Assembly: GCA_019744995.1 (NCBI GenBank)
Contig: JAIETQ010000024.1
Coordinates: forward strand, 1-53,438
Length of the DNA stretch: 53,438 nucleotides
Reading direction: 5' to 3'
DNA from: Amoebophilaceae bacterium
Lineage (GTDB): Bacteria > Bacteroidota > Bacteroidia > Cytophagales > Amoebophilaceae
Shown here: positions 1 to 10,670 of the stretch, in pieces
Layout of the letters: the number at the start of each line of letters is the position of its first letter
Position numbering within the stretch: position 1 is the first letter of the stretch
The notes under the pieces: model-generated
The model's database searches: none
Seen by the model: only the letters and a program-made list of their open reading frames with translations
What the model was told of the DNA's origin: nothing
Position numbers and translations under genes: made by a program

Positions 1-77
1 ACTTTTCTTCGTATGAAACGATGGAGGGGAATTGCTACAAGATACGCTAAAAAAGCCAGCTCTTTTTTAGCGGCTGT
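1..77. repeat. 77-bp exact terminal direct repeat, left copy
   Basis: Bases 1-77 are identical to 53362-53438. Confidence 0.97.
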
Positions 78-117
78 CCAAATTTGTTGCATTGCTGTTT
101 GGTGTGGCATCTTATGA
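1..117 (+). mobile_element. C-terminal end of an IS5-like DDE transposase (partial at window edge)
   Basis: Frame from base 1 reads TFLRMKRWRGIATRYAKKASSFLAAVQICCIAVWCGIL*, a typical IS5-family C-terminus; it is the exact in-frame continuation of the fragment at the right edge. Confidence 0.75.
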
Positions 118-126
118 CGACACGAT

Positions 127-2808
127 CTAGGTAGAGCTCGGTGTACTGAACCAAAACTTCGTATAGGCTTGGCCCTCTTCCCTATGCACTGCTATATTGG
201 AAGAAAGATGGGTGCAACTTGTTTGTAGTAAACTAAGTGACCCATAGAGTAAATCCGCAACAGTAGCCATTTCACCCTCCTTTTTGGGACGTAGGGCCAT
301 AATATAAAGCTGTTCCTGAGCTCTCGTAAAGGCTACATAGAGCAAATTTAGATTATCTAAGTGGGTTTGGATCTGTTCTAGATGGTAGGCCTCTGCATAA
401 TAGGTTTCTTTTAAATCTGATCCATACCGTATAGGTAGTACATTAAAAAGATTAAAAGGTGGTTCTTGACCGCTTGAGCTCCATAAAATGGGACTGTGGT
501 GGGATGAGTGGTCTAGGTTCCAATTACAAAAGGGCATAATCACCCGCTTAAATTCTAATCCCTTTGCTTGATGGATGGTCATTACCTTAATGCTATCTGC
601 TTGACTGGCAGTAGGTATTTTGAGCTGCTTACCTTTTTTTTCCCACCAATGCAAAAATGCGGGTATAGTATCTTCTCCTTTATCAAGAAAATCTAATACA
701 ACGCTTTCAAAAAAACCTAAAACAGCCGTGTGTTCGTTGTTATTACTAAAAAACAAGGAAATCAATTGAGTTATGCCTGTGTAGAGTGATAAGCTTTTTA
801 AAAAAGCTTCTTGACGTAGAAAAGCTTCAGGCAATAGCTTTTCTATAACAGGGTCATCTGTTGTAGGGATAGATCCACCTACGGTATAGTGGTGAAATGG
901 AATAGACTGCTTTTTTATACAACTATAATAAGCTTGAATAAAGGCAATTTTATAGAGATCGCTACCTCCATTATGCAAATACTGTAAAGCATAGATCAAT
1001 AGGTTTACCGCTCCATAGCTTGATAGCACACAATCATGGGCTGAAGTGAGGGGATAAGGGGTAGCAAAATCGCTATCTCCTGCGTTGGCCCTACTTAAGG
1101 TAGTCAGTAAATCTGACTCGCGATGATTACGCACCAATAAGACGATAGCTGTGGCCGGTATATTTTCTTTTTTTAACTGCTCCAATAGTGTTATCAACTC
1201 TTGTAGAGCGGCTGCTTGCCCATAAAAAAATAAACAGGTTACCTCACCGCTGCTTGCTTGTAACGCTTCTGGAGATAGCTGTTGCACGACATCTTTATAA
1301 GCTTTTCTTAAGGCTTCTATTTCCTCTAACTCAACGGATAGCCCTTCATGGCATGAGGGTAGATTTGCTTGGAGATGATTGGTCAACTGTTGCGCTGCAT
1401 GATTAAAAAAATGATTATTAAATAATACAATAACGGCTTGGCTTCTTCTATTGATCGTTAACCTACGCAAGTCATGCATGGGATAGGCTGCTTCTACTTG
1501 ATGATTGAGCAATTTCCAATGGCTACCACGCCAACGGTAAATAGACTGTTTGACATCCCCTACCAACAAGTTGGTATAGCCTTGTGCCAAACTATTATGC
1601 AATAGGGGTTTGATATTCATCCACTGAAAAAGGGAAAGATCTTGAAATTCATCTATTAAAAGATGATGATATTGATTGCCTATCTGCTCATAGAGAAAAG
1701 GGGTTTGGTTTTGTTCAATAATCTGATAGAGTAAGCTGGAGACATCTGAGATAAATAATACCTTATGGTTGGCTCTATATTGGGCTAGACCCTGTAATAA
1801 TTCACTGATAATTCCAAATATATAGATGAACCGAAATACAGCTAATCCGGTGTTGTACCGTTTCCCCTCTTCTTCATATAGCGCTATAGCCTCTACCAGT
1901 AAAGGATGTAATGAGGTAGTAACTACCCGCTGTAGTAGCTCCGTTTTGTTCTTTTTAGTGAGCCAACTGGCTAGGTTATCTTTTGCTGCGAGGGCTCTTT
2001 GGGTGGGTTTATAGGCTTTTTTACTGGCTAATTTTAAAAAATAACCCAACACGCCTTGTCTACCATAGGCAAAGTCTTCTGGAGCGCACTTTTCTTGTGC
2101 CAGTATAGTTAAAGCGGCTTTGCCTATGTTGCTCATCTTATGTTGAAATGCATCCAAAAGGTGGTGAATAGCTACAAAAAAACGAGCAAAAGTGTCTGTG
2201 GTTTGAAAAGTAGCCCCTAAAGCTTTTTCATACTGTTTAAAAGATTCTTGAAAAAGTTCTTTTCCTATCTGTTGGATATCTTTTCTTACCTCCCATGATT
2301 GGCCTTGTAATAATTTATGCAGGGCAAAATCTACCAACCCTTTTTGTAAGAAGGGCTTATTGGGCAGTTGTGTGATCATTTCATCTACGACCTCTTCTAA
2401 AGCCAGGGATTGATCCATTTCAATAGAAAATCTTTGACTTAAGCCTAATTCTTTGCTAAAAGATTGAACGATTTTATAAAAAAAACTATCAATCGTAGTC
2501 ACTGAAAAATCACCATAATTATGCAAGATCATGGCCAATACTTTGTTACTCTCTGCTTGTAATGATTCAAGGGTCCAACCTGTTGCTACCAACGCTTGTT
2601 GCAAGGGGGTTGTTTCACCCATAGACAAGCTGTATAAATAGGCTATAATGCGTTGTTTCATTTCTTGCGTAGCCGCATTGGTAAAGGTTACCGCCAAAAT
2701 ATGTTTAAACGCATCAGGGTAACGCAAGGCCCATTCAATATAATGGGTTACGAGGGTGTGGGTTTTTCCAGAACCAGCCGAGGCACGATAAATAAGTAGT
2801 TTAGACAT
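127..2808 (-). CDS. UvrD/RecB(AddA)-like helicase, apparently 3'-truncated next to the IS end
   Basis: N-terminal Walker A ASAGSGKT, VTFTNAA, LLIDEFQDLS, VGDVKQSIYRWRG, MTIHQAKGLEF, LLYVAFTRAQEQLY. Ends at 893 aa right beside the transposase fragment; no C-terminal nuclease domain. Confidence 0.85.
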   Translation of the reverse strand: MSKLLIYRASAGSGKTHTLVTHYIEWALRYPDAFKHILAVTFTNAATQEMKQRIIAYLYSLSMGETTPLQQALVATGWTLESLQAESNKVLAMILHNYGDFSVTTIDSFFYKIVQSFSKELGLSQRFSIEMDQSLALEEVVDEMITQLPNKPFLQKGLVDFALHKLLQGQSWEVRKDIQQIGKELFQESFKQYEKALGATFQTTDTFARFFVAIHHLLDAFQHKMSNIGKAALTILAQEKCAPEDFAYGRQGVLGYFLKLASKKAYKPTQRALAAKDNLASWLTKKNKTELLQRVVTTSLHPLLVEAIALYEEEGKRYNTGLAVFRFIYIFGIISELLQGLAQYRANHKVLFISDVSSLLYQIIEQNQTPFLYEQIGNQYHHLLIDEFQDLSLFQWMNIKPLLHNSLAQGYTNLLVGDVKQSIYRWRGSHWKLLNHQVEAAYPMHDLRRLTINRRSQAVIVLFNNHFFNHAAQQLTNHLQANLPSCHEGLSVELEEIEALRKAYKDVVQQLSPEALQASSGEVTCLFFYGQAAALQELITLLEQLKKENIPATAIVLLVRNHRESDLLTTLSRANAGDSDFATPYPLTSAHDCVLSSYGAVNLLIYALQYLHNGGSDLYKIAFIQAYYSCIKKQSIPFHHYTVGGSIPTTDDPVIEKLLPEAFLRQEAFLKSLSLYTGITQLISLFFSNNNEHTAVLGFFESVVLDFLDKGEDTIPAFLHWWEKKGKQLKIPTASQADSIKVMTIHQAKGLEFKRVIMPFCNWNLDHSSHHSPILWSSSGQEPPFNLFNVLPIRYGSDLKETYYAEAYHLEQIQTHLDNLNLLYVAFTRAQEQLYIMALRPKKEGEMATVADLLYGSLSLLQTSCTHLSSNIAVHREEGQAYTKFWFSTPSST

Positions 2809-2963
2809 GGCTTAAGTATAACATATAAAATGGAAAAGTCAGATATTTTCCTAAAAAGATGGTATTTTTGTTATAAAAGGGAGAAAGCATTAAAATGAGT
2901 ATATTGCGCTAAGTAGCAGCTTAACATTAAATTTAACCATTAAACCCATATATATATTATACT

Positions 2964-3296
2964 ATGATACAATTACTATACATTATATGCCTATGTTCCC
3001 TGTTTGCGGGGTTCCCTTCTAAAAAAACAACACAGCAACTAGGCAATAGTTCGAGTAAAGCACTGGTTTCTAGGCTAGAACTGTATAAAGCTGCGCTTAA
3101 TGGTAGTCAAGCTGCGCTACAGGAAATAGTAAAAACGCATGATCTAGGCCCTTTTAATTTAAACAACCTTCCTAATGTAACTACAAATCCAGAAAAACTC
3201 CTACTGCTGGCTATTTTTGAGGATCATAAAGAAGCGTTAGAAATTTTACAAAACGATCAAATGGTTCAGGAGGGGTTATCTTCTTTTAAGATGTAA
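2964..3296 (+). CDS. Small exported protein with degenerate ankyrin-like helices
   Basis: 110 aa, hydrophobic N-terminus, LYKAALNGSQAALQEIVK...LLLLAIFEDHKEALEILQND resembles weak ankyrin helices. Confidence 0.45.
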   Translation: MIQLLYIICLCSLFAGFPSKKTTQQLGNSSSKALVSRLELYKAALNGSQAALQEIVKTHDLGPFNLNNLPNVTTNPEKLLLLAIFEDHKEALEILQNDQMVQEGLSSFKM

Positions 3297-3348
3297 TTTC
3301 ATTTTTTTTGTTAAATTGAATAAAACCATCCCGTACTTACCATAATTT

Positions 3349-4428
3349 ATGATTGAAAAACTAAAATCCATCAAAAAAAGATTCCACGAAGTAGAGCAGG
3401 CGATTGCAATGCCCGGTCTTATAGATGATATGAAGGCCTACTCGGCGCTGAACAAGGAGTATAAGCAATTATCCAAAATTGTTAACCTATACAACAGCTA
3501 CGAAGCCATCTTAAACAACATCAAAGAAGCCAAAGAGATCTTGAATGTTGAAAAAGAAGAAGCCTTTAGAGAATTGGCCAAACAAGAACTTTCCCTTGCG
3601 TTAGAAAAAAAAACGGTTGTAGAAGAACAATTACGCAGTTACCTTATCCCGACTGATCCTAACGACAGCAAAAATATCATCTTAGAAATTAGAGCAGGTA
3701 TTGGAGGAGATGAAGCTGCCATTTTTACCGGAGATCTTTTTAGAATGTACAAAAGGTTTGCAGAAAAAATGAAATGGGATCTTGCTATTGTAGACACGTT
3801 AGAAGGCACGTCTGGTGGCTGGAAAGAAATCATTTGTACCATTGCAGGAGAAGATGTATATGGCATGATGAAATATGAATCTGGTGTGCATCGGGTGCAA
3901 CGGGTGCCCACTACCGAAACCCAAGGTAGGATACATACCTCAGCAGCTAGCATAGTCGTACTACCCGAGGCTGGAGAGGTAGAAGTAGACTTAGATCTCA
4001 ATGATGTACGCAAAGATACTTTCTGTTCTTCTGGTCCAGGTGGTCAATCGGTCAATACCACCTATTCAGCCGTTCGACTTACCCATAAACCCACCGGTTT
4101 AGTGGTCTCTTGCCAAGATGGTAGATCACAAATTAAAAATTATGAAAAAGCGCTCCATGTATTGCGTTCTAGACTCTATGATATAGAACTAAAAAAACAA
4201 CAAGAAGCACTAGGCATAGAAAGAAGGTCCATGGTGAAGAGTGGAGATAGGGGAGACAAGATTAGAACCTATAACTTTCCACAAGGTCGTGCAACCGATC
4301 ACCGCATTGGCTATACAGGACATAACCTAGCAGCCATGTTAGATGGTGATATATTGGATATGATTGAAGCCTTACGCATAGCCGATAAGAGAGATCAATT
4401 ACAAGGAGGAGAGCAGACTAAAATGTAG
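3349..4428 (+). CDS. prfA: Peptide chain release factor 1
   Basis: 359 aa; [34 protein letters not shown] contains the class I RF GGQ motif. Confidence 0.97.
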   Translation: MIEKLKSIKKRFHEVEQAIAMPGLIDDMKAYSALNKEYKQLSKIVNLYNSYEAILNNIKEAKEILNVEKEEAFRELAKQELSLALEKKTVVEEQLRSYLIPTDPNDSKNIILEIRAGIGGDEAAIFTGDLFRMYKRFAEKMKWDLAIVDTLEGTSGGWKEIICTIAGEDVYGMMKYESGVHRVQRVPTTETQGRIHTSAASIVVLPEAGEVEVDLDLNDVRKDTFCSSGPGGQSVNTTYSAVRLTHKPTGLVVSCQDGRSQIKNYEKALHVLRSRLYDIELKKQQEALGIERRSMVKSGDRGDKIRTYNFPQGRATDHRIGYTGHNLAAMLDGDILDMIEALRIADKRDQLQGGEQTKM

Positions 4429-4431
4429 CCC

Positions 4432-4462
4432 CAGCTGTTTGTTTTTTATCAAAAAAACAGCT
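4432..4462 (+). terminator. Stem-loop after prfA
   Basis: agctgttt...aaacagct inverted repeat just after the prfA stop. Confidence 0.5.
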
Positions 4463-4503
4463 ATATTTATGAAAGTATTTTTATTTTAAATGCATTAAAA
4501 TTA

Positions 4504-4576
4504 GATCTCGTAGCTCAGTCGGTAGAGCATCTCCCTTTTAAGGAGAGGGTCCTGGGTTCGAGTCCCAGCGGGATCA
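4504..4576 (+). tRNA. tRNA-Lys (anticodon TTT), CCA not encoded
   Basis: Acceptor GATCTCG/CGGGATC, D-arm TAGCTCAGTCGGTAGAGCA, anticodon stem TCTCC/GGAGA with loop CTTTTAA, T-arm GGGTTCGAGTCCC. Confidence 0.95.
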
Positions 4577-4623
4577 CTAACAAGTATAAGGTACTTTGGT
4601 ATAATTACATAAGATCTTTTTTT

Positions 4624-5550
4624 ATGATCGGTAACATCGTACTTAGCCAGCTATGCATACTAATGATTGTATCTGGTTCTTCTTGTTTACCCTTGGAGCA
4701 TGCTGACAATCAATCTTATATTCCTTCTTCAGCTTCGGTAGAAAAATCTAATACTGAGATCAGTATAGTATTCGACTCCACTGTCTATGGAAGCAACAAC
4801 GGTATAAACATCATACTTAGCATACCTACTTATAGTACATCTGAGGATATACAATTTATTTCTTGGCATGCTCAGCCGGCATCAGGTAATGCTGACTTAG
4901 CTGAGCAAGGTCAATTGATGGAGCAGGGTAAGCCTATCACAGCTCCCTTTCTTATCCAACAAAATAGGATCGATTTCGTATACCAGCCGCCTGCTACCTA
5001 CAAGGGTAAAATTAGATTGATATTCAAAATTAGGATAAAGGAGGAGCAAAAACATGCATTCGAGCTTGATGCAGTCTCTTATGGACCTACTGTGCATTGT
5101 AAAACATCGGAGTCGGCTCTTTTGCCTAACCAATACAAACCAATCATGTTGGAAATTCGCACATTATCTTTTTATAATGCTAGCTTAGATACTATGCTTA
5201 ATAGCCGTGAAAGCATATACAACTCTTCATCATCAGAAGCTGAATCTAAAGACTTCGATAAGAAATGTTTTCTACTCAATAACCTCCGTATAGATAAAGA
5301 TAACCAAGACTGTACTGAATATTTTCATTTAACTGTAGAAGATAAGCAAGCAGAAGGTAGTTCCTTTACCAATACAGGAAAACTGACCATCGATTTATCT
5401 CTAATAGATCCTCAAAAGCCTCTTTGTTCAGGTAGCTATAGGTTGAGCGGGACAGTGATGTTCAATACAGCAATGCTTGAAAAGATTGGAAAGTCACGAC
5501 TCAAAGATGTAACAAGAAATAACTTCCAGGTGCTGTTTCAAGTGGGGTAG
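4624..5550 (+). CDS. Predicted exported lipoprotein of unknown function
   Basis: 308 aa ORF; hydrophobic N-terminus with lipobox-like VSGSSC. Confidence 0.6.
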   Translation: MIGNIVLSQLCILMIVSGSSCLPLEHADNQSYIPSSASVEKSNTEISIVFDSTVYGSNNGINIILSIPTYSTSEDIQFISWHAQPASGNADLAEQGQLMEQGKPITAPFLIQQNRIDFVYQPPATYKGKIRLIFKIRIKEEQKHAFELDAVSYGPTVHCKTSESALLPNQYKPIMLEIRTLSFYNASLDTMLNSRESIYNSSSSEAESKDFDKKCFLLNNLRIDKDNQDCTEYFHLTVEDKQAEGSSFTNTGKLTIDLSLIDPQKPLCSGSYRLSGTVMFNTAMLEKIGKSRLKDVTRNNFQVLFQVG

Positions 5551-6306
5551 TTAAGCCATAGGATGCTGTTTAGAAATATAGAACGTAGGATACACAATAG
5601 TGATAGGCGGGCATATTTTCCATGTAACGAAAGACAAGCAAGAACAGGAATCACCAAACAAAAAGTGTTCAAACCGCAATAATTGATAGATAGATATACT
5701 TTTTTCTAAGTTAGATAGTAGCAGTCGAATGTCTGCTATAAGTGGATTTATATAAGCTTGGTCTGTCGCTTTTTTTTCATGATTTTTGTCATCAATGATT
5801 GCTTCGAAAGCAGCTAGCTCCTGATTAGCCTTGTCTAAATTAGACAACATGGTTTCTACTCTTTCCTTTAACCGTTGTATTACAGCGATTAACAATGGAT
5901 CTAATGTACCCTGACAAACAGATGACTTTACCAACTCTTTGAAGGGACCTCTTAATAGCTGTTGCAGATCTTCTAAATCATACATTATCTCTATACCCAA
6001 TTTTAATTGCTGCTTCAATGTAACGCATTGCGCTGAACTTAGCACAACTGCTTGGGGTATATGAACGATTTTTTTTAGTTCTTCCTCTTTTTTATGCTCT
6101 AATGCCTGGAGGTCTTTTTGACGTAATTCGAATCTTGGATTCAAAAGCCCCTCAAAAAGCATATCCACGGATCCTAATGCATTTTTTTTACCTATTTGTT
6201 CTTGTTGATCACTATAGGTTGGGTCACAACCTATAGCGATAAGGCATAAGATGCCATACATAACCCAATATCGATAGGGATTACACCAGATAGATGCCTT
6301 TTTCAT
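5551..6306 (-). CDS. Predicted lipoprotein, coiled-coil rich, unknown function
   Basis: 251 aa; signal MYGILCLIAIGC resembles a lipobox; long charged helices. Confidence 0.6.
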   Translation of the reverse strand: MKKASIWCNPYRYWVMYGILCLIAIGCDPTYSDQQEQIGKKNALGSVDMLFEGLLNPRFELRQKDLQALEHKKEEELKKIVHIPQAVVLSSAQCVTLKQQLKLGIEIMYDLEDLQQLLRGPFKELVKSSVCQGTLDPLLIAVIQRLKERVETMLSNLDKANQELAAFEAIIDDKNHEKKATDQAYINPLIADIRLLLSNLEKSISIYQLLRFEHFLFGDSCSCLSFVTWKICPPITIVYPTFYISKQHPMA

Positions 6307-6732
6307 GAAAATAACGTTTAAAATTTGATCAATAAGTGTAAAGTTACGGTAACTATACCATATTTTGATAGATATTTTATAAATCCACCTTGGTATTCCA
6401 TTTTTACAATTTGATTATAAAAGTTAGGCAACAGTATAACAATAAAAACATACAATATGAAAGATGACAATATAAGAAACGAGAACATGCAACGTGATGT
6501 TACGACTAATATTTTTAATACTTTTTTTATAGAAAAACTATACAACGATAAGCATATAAAATATAATTTTAAGGTCAACTTTTTTCGCGCTTTCTGGTTA
6601 GGCCTACTGATTATATTTTTTATTTACTTGCTTTCTCCTCAGAGGATACATACTTATACGTGTGGTGCCCATACAAAACATGCATGTTTTACGCATGGCT
6701 ATGAGAAAAACATATAATATGTTTCATCAAGG

Positions 6733-6761
6733 TAGGTAGGCCCTCGCGGGCTTTCCTACTC
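6733..6761 (-). terminator. Stem-loop downstream of the ATP synthase operon
   Basis: gtaggtaggccctcgcgggctttcctac is an imperfect GC-rich hairpin just after atpG. Confidence 0.45.
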
Positions 6762-6785
6762 ACAACGCCTATTGGTTTGATGTAC

Positions 6786-7667
6786 TTACCCCCTTAAAGC
6801 CTCTGCTCCACTGGTAATTTCTGCAATAGCATTTGTAATTAATGCTTGCCTACTTCTATTGTAACTTGTACGTAATGTTGTTAAAAGGTCATCTGCATTA
6901 TCCGATGCCTTCCCCATGGTCATCACCCGTGCGGCATGTTCAGCGGTATGAGAATCCACTAATATAGTCATCACTTTGTGCTTAAGCAGCCTGATCATCA
7001 GTTTGTGCATAAGAATTTGCTGATCAGGTTCATATAGATAATGGTGGGCAGGAACCATCGGCTGAGCCATCCAACGATCTGGTATAAAAGGCAGTAAAGA
7101 TTCAACTACTACTTCTTGTTGGCTAGCATTTTTAAAACTATTATATATAAGAACCACTTTATGATAGTAGTCTTTTTCAAACCCAGTTATACAATAATCA
7201 GCTAATGACTCACTTTCCTTCATCTGGATAGATGAACTAATAGCCATATACCGATCGATAACTGGCCATTTATATTTTTTAAAAAACTGATAAGCTTTCT
7301 TTCCAATCACCAACACCTCTACCGATGTATGCTTACTGTATGGCTCGATGTATTGAGTAGCTGTTCTTAAAACATTTTTATTAAATGCGCCACACAACCC
7401 TCTGTCAGAAGTAACCACTATAAGTAACAACCGCTGCACCCCCGCTTGCTGCTTTAAGGGAAAAGGATTCAACAAACGCATCCCATCCCTACCAACAAGC
7501 GTAGCCTCCAATAGGCTATTGCACGCCATCATATAGGCTTTTAGCGCAGACAACCGCTGCTGTGCTTTGTATAGTTTGGAAACCGATACCATTTTCATGG
7601 CTTGAGTGATTTGTTTGGTAGAACCTATAACAGTTATCCGGTCTATGACTTCTTTAAGATGTGGCAT
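6786..7667 (-). CDS. atpG: F1F0 ATP synthase gamma subunit
   Basis: MPHLKEVIDRITVIGSTKQITQAMKMVSVSKL and TSDRGLCGAFNKNV. Confidence 0.96.
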   Translation of the reverse strand: MPHLKEVIDRITVIGSTKQITQAMKMVSVSKLYKAQQRLSALKAYMMACNSLLEATLVGRDGMRLLNPFPLKQQAGVQRLLLIVVTSDRGLCGAFNKNVLRTATQYIEPYSKHTSVEVLVIGKKAYQFFKKYKWPVIDRYMAISSSIQMKESESLADYCITGFEKDYYHKVVLIYNSFKNASQQEVVVESLLPFIPDRWMAQPMVPAHHYLYEPDQQILMHKLMIRLLKHKVMTILVDSHTAEHAARVMTMGKASDNADDLLTTLRTSYNRSRQALITNAIAEITSGAEALRG

Positions 7668-7693
7668 AATAAGCTTACATTATTTCGATAGGA

Positions 7694-9277
7694 TTAGTTA
7701 TTCGTATACTTATGTAGGACTCCTTTTACTACCCCTACCAAGACCTCTGTTAATGAATCATCCCACTTTCCTGCCGCAATAGCTGCTAGTATCTCTGGGT
7801 GCTGTACACGTAAAAAATCTAAAAACTGTTTTTCAAACGGCTTGACTTGATCAAGTGGTACGGCATCTAGATAACCATGCATGGCTACATATAAAATAGC
7901 AATTTGCTCTTCTACCACCATAGGCACATGCAACTGTTGTTTAAGCAATGCTTGATTTTTACGACCTCTATCAATGGTCTTTTTAGTAGTAGGCTCTAAA
8001 TCAGAACTAAATTTAGAAAAAGCCTCTAACTCGATAAACTGCGCTTGATCTAATTTCAGGGTACCGGCTACTTTTTTCATACCTTTAATCTGAGCAGCTC
8101 CACCAATACGGGATACAGAAATACCCACATTAATAGCAGGCCGTATACCCGCATTAAACAAATTCATTTCCAAAAATATCTGTCCATCCGTAATAGAGAT
8201 CACATTGGTTGGAATATAGGCAGAAACGTCTCCCATCTGTGTTTCTACAATAGGTAATGCTGTAAGCGACCCTCCCCCTTTAACCATTCCTTTTAAGGAA
8301 TCCGGCACATCATTCATGGCAATTGCTACCTTATCATTGGAGATGATACGTGCAGCACGCTCTAAGAGACGAGAATGCAAATAAAAAACATCTCCTGGAA
8401 AAGCTTCTCTTCCAGGTGGTCTACGCAATAAAAGAGATAACTCTCTATAGGCAACCGCCTGCTTAGACAAATCATCATAGATAACCAAAGCATCTCTTCC
8501 TGTATCTCTAAAAAATTCTCCAATAGCAGCACCTGCAAAAGGAGCAAATGATTGCATAGGCGCTGGGGCAGCAGAAGGCGCAGCCACAACAACCGTATAG
8601 TCTAGCGCTCCATAACGCATGAGTGTCTCCGTAACGTTAGCTATAGAAGATGCTTTTTGACCAATGGCTACATAAATACAGTAAACCGGCTTGCCTTTTT
8701 CAAAAAAACTGCGTTGATTGATAATAGTATCTAAAGCAATGGAGGTCTTTCCGGATTGTCTATCTCCAATAATAAGCTCGCGCTGTCCTTTGCCAATAGG
8801 GATCATGGCATCGATCGCCTTAATGCCGGTTTGAAGGGGAGTGTCTACCGATTGACGATAAATTACACCAGGGGCGTTACGTTCTAGTGGCATCTCAAAA
8901 AGTTCCCCTAATATAGGACCTTTACCATCTATTGGTTCCCCTAAGGTATCTATCACACGACCTAGCATGCCGCTACCGACGGCTATAGAGGCTACACGTT
9001 TGGTTCTAGTAACGACATCTCCCTCTCGAATCGCATTTGCATCTCCTAGAATAACGGCACCTACCAGATTTTCTTCTAAGTTTAAGGCTAGCCCTTTGCT
9101 TCCATTCTCAAAAACAAGCAGTTCGCCTAATTGTACATGGAATAGGCCATGAATGCGCACAACTCCATCTCCAGATTGAATGACAATACCTGTTTCTTCT
9201 AGCTCAACATCCGACTTAAAGCTAGCTAATTGTGCTTTTAATAGGCCAATAATGGCATCCGAATTGATATGTGACAT
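7694..9277 (-). CDS. atpA: F1F0 ATP synthase alpha subunit
   Basis: [19 protein letters not shown]-loop and alpha-subunit sequence throughout, 527 aa. Confidence 0.98.
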   Translation of the reverse strand: MSHINSDAIIGLLKAQLASFKSDVELEETGIVIQSGDGVVRIHGLFHVQLGELLVFENGSKGLALNLEENLVGAVILGDANAIREGDVVTRTKRVASIAVGSGMLGRVIDTLGEPIDGKGPILGELFEMPLERNAPGVIYRQSVDTPLQTGIKAIDAMIPIGKGQRELIIGDRQSGKTSIALDTIINQRSFFEKGKPVYCIYVAIGQKASSIANVTETLMRYGALDYTVVVAAPSAAPAPMQSFAPFAGAAIGEFFRDTGRDALVIYDDLSKQAVAYRELSLLLRRPPGREAFPGDVFYLHSRLLERAARIISNDKVAIAMNDVPDSLKGMVKGGGSLTALPIVETQMGDVSAYIPTNVISITDGQIFLEMNLFNAGIRPAINVGISVSRIGGAAQIKGMKKVAGTLKLDQAQFIELEAFSKFSSDLEPTTKKTIDRGRKNQALLKQQLHVPMVVEEQIAILYVAMHGYLDAVPLDQVKPFEKQFLDFLRVQHPEILAAIAAGKWDDSLTEVLVGVVKGVLHKYTNN

Positions 9278-9302
9278 ATATTTTGATTATAGTTATCCTA
9301 AC

Positions 9303-9842
9303 CTATTGAAAGCTATTTTGTAGCAAATACAACTGATTTTTTATACTTCTATCTACCTTCAACATGCCTATTTGGAGTATGTAACCTCCAATGATAGCGG
9401 TGTCTACACGTTGTTCCAATACCACCTCTTTATAATCCCCTAATTGTTTTACTTTATCTATAAATACCGCTGCTAAAGTTCCTGGCAAAGGAACCGCAGT
9501 AGTCAATAGGGCATGGCATACTTTCATGTAAACTTGATAATCATCCATAAAACAAGTTGCTATAGCTTTGAGTTGCTCAACTTGGTGTTGTTTTATAATG
9601 CATACAATAAACTTCCATAAAAAAGGAGTAATCTTATGCTTACAAAGCGTTTCTAGTAATTTTTCTTTTTCAGCAGGAAGTATAGTAGGATTACACAATA
9701 CTTTTTCTAATGAGCTATGCAGGTTAAACGTATGTTGTAAAAAAGAGACACCAGCCTTTACTTCTTCTAACTGGTTATCTGCTATAGCATAGGATAAAAA
9801 AACACTAGCATAGCGCGCGACTAGCTTTCTGTTGGTTACCAT
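9303..9842 (-). CDS. atpH: F1F0 ATP synthase delta subunit
   Basis: 179 aa between b and alpha; delta-like ARYASVFLSYAIADNQLEEV and GGYILQIGMLKVDRSIKNQL. Confidence 0.9.
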   Translation of the reverse strand: MVTNRKLVARYASVFLSYAIADNQLEEVKAGVSFLQHTFNLHSSLEKVLCNPTILPAEKEKLLETLCKHKITPFLWKFIVCIIKQHQVEQLKAIATCFMDDYQVYMKVCHALLTTAVPLPGTLAAVFIDKVKQLGDYKEVVLEQRVDTAIIGGYILQIGMLKVDRSIKNQLYLLQNSFQ

Positions 9843-9845
9843 AGA

Positions 9846-10361
9846 TCAAGCATGAGACTGCTGCGTAAGTGATTGTTTTTCTACTACAGTTAATCGTTTC
9901 AGTAGCTCCAATTGTGCTTTTTCTTGACTCAGTTCCTTAACCAATAACTGCTCAGCCATTTGTACAGCTAATAGACCTAGATTGGCCTTAAGTGTTTGAA
10001 AGGAACGAGCTTCTTCTCTTGAAATTTCTACTTTTGCTTGTGCAAGCAGCTCTTCTTTTACCTTTACACCTTCGCTACGTGCCTGATCAATGATCTTTTT
10101 TTGAGCTTTTAACGCTTCATTAACCATACGCTCACATGTTACATTTGCTTGACCTAATAACGCATCTCTATGACAAGTGGCTTTTTCCATAAGCTCTTTT
10201 GCTTCAACCACTTGATGTAATCCATGCGCTATAAGATTTTCCCGCTCTTTCAATGCCGATAAGATAGGATGCCATGCATATTTAGATAATATCAACAATA
10301 CAACTAAAAAAGTAATGGTTTGCCAGAATATAATACCTAAATCAGGAGTTACCAATGTCAT
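9846..10361 (-). CDS. atpF: F1F0 ATP synthase b subunit
   Basis: N-terminal TM followed by a long charged helix, in operon context. Confidence 0.92.
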   Translation of the reverse strand: MTLVTPDLGIIFWQTITFLVVLLILSKYAWHPILSALKERENLIAHGLHQVVEAKELMEKATCHRDALLGQANVTCERMVNEALKAQKKIIDQARSEGVKVKEELLAQAKVEISREEARSFQTLKANLGLLAVQMAEQLLVKELSQEKAQLELLKRLTVVEKQSLTQQSHA

Positions 10362-10397
10362 ACCTTTATATAATAATTTGTCATTTTAGCCCATAGG

Positions 10398-10625
10398 CTA
10401 CCCTTTGGTTGTAGTAAGGAGACAAACTAAGCACCCAAAAAGGGCAACCCCTTCAATAAGTGCACAAGCAATAATCATTGCAGTTTGAACCTTTCCACTA
10501 GCTTCTGGTTGCCTACCAATGGCTTCCATAGCAGCACTTCCAATTTTTCCAATTCCAATACCAGCACCAAGAGCAATAATCCCAGCACCAATACTTGCAC
10601 CCGCGTACGCAGTATCTAATAACAT
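10398..10625 (-). CDS. atpE: F1F0 ATP synthase c subunit
   Basis: 75 aa helical hairpin GAGIGIGKIGSAAMEAIGRQPEASGKVQTAMIIACALIEGVALF. Confidence 0.96.
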   Translation of the reverse strand: MLLDTAYAGASIGAGIIALGAGIGIGKIGSAAMEAIGRQPEASGKVQTAMIIACALIEGVALFGCLVCLLTTTKG

Positions 10626-10670
10626 AATTATTCTATCAATTTAACAGTTAAAAATTAACATACACTTTTA

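Noticed and set aside
1188-2014. Plus-strand ORFs inside the helicase gene (1188-1406, 1826-2014)
   Set aside because: Antisense to a well-supported CDS with no recognisable domain; shadow ORFs.
6318-6717. Two overlapping opposite-strand 86-aa ORFs (6318-6578 and 6457-6717)
   Set aside because: AT-rich, no recognisable domain, mutually exclusive; cannot support either as a gene.
8362-8592. Minus-strand ORF inside atpA in another frame
   Set aside because: Overlaps highly conserved AtpA; low-complexity leucine-rich translation typical of a frame shadow.
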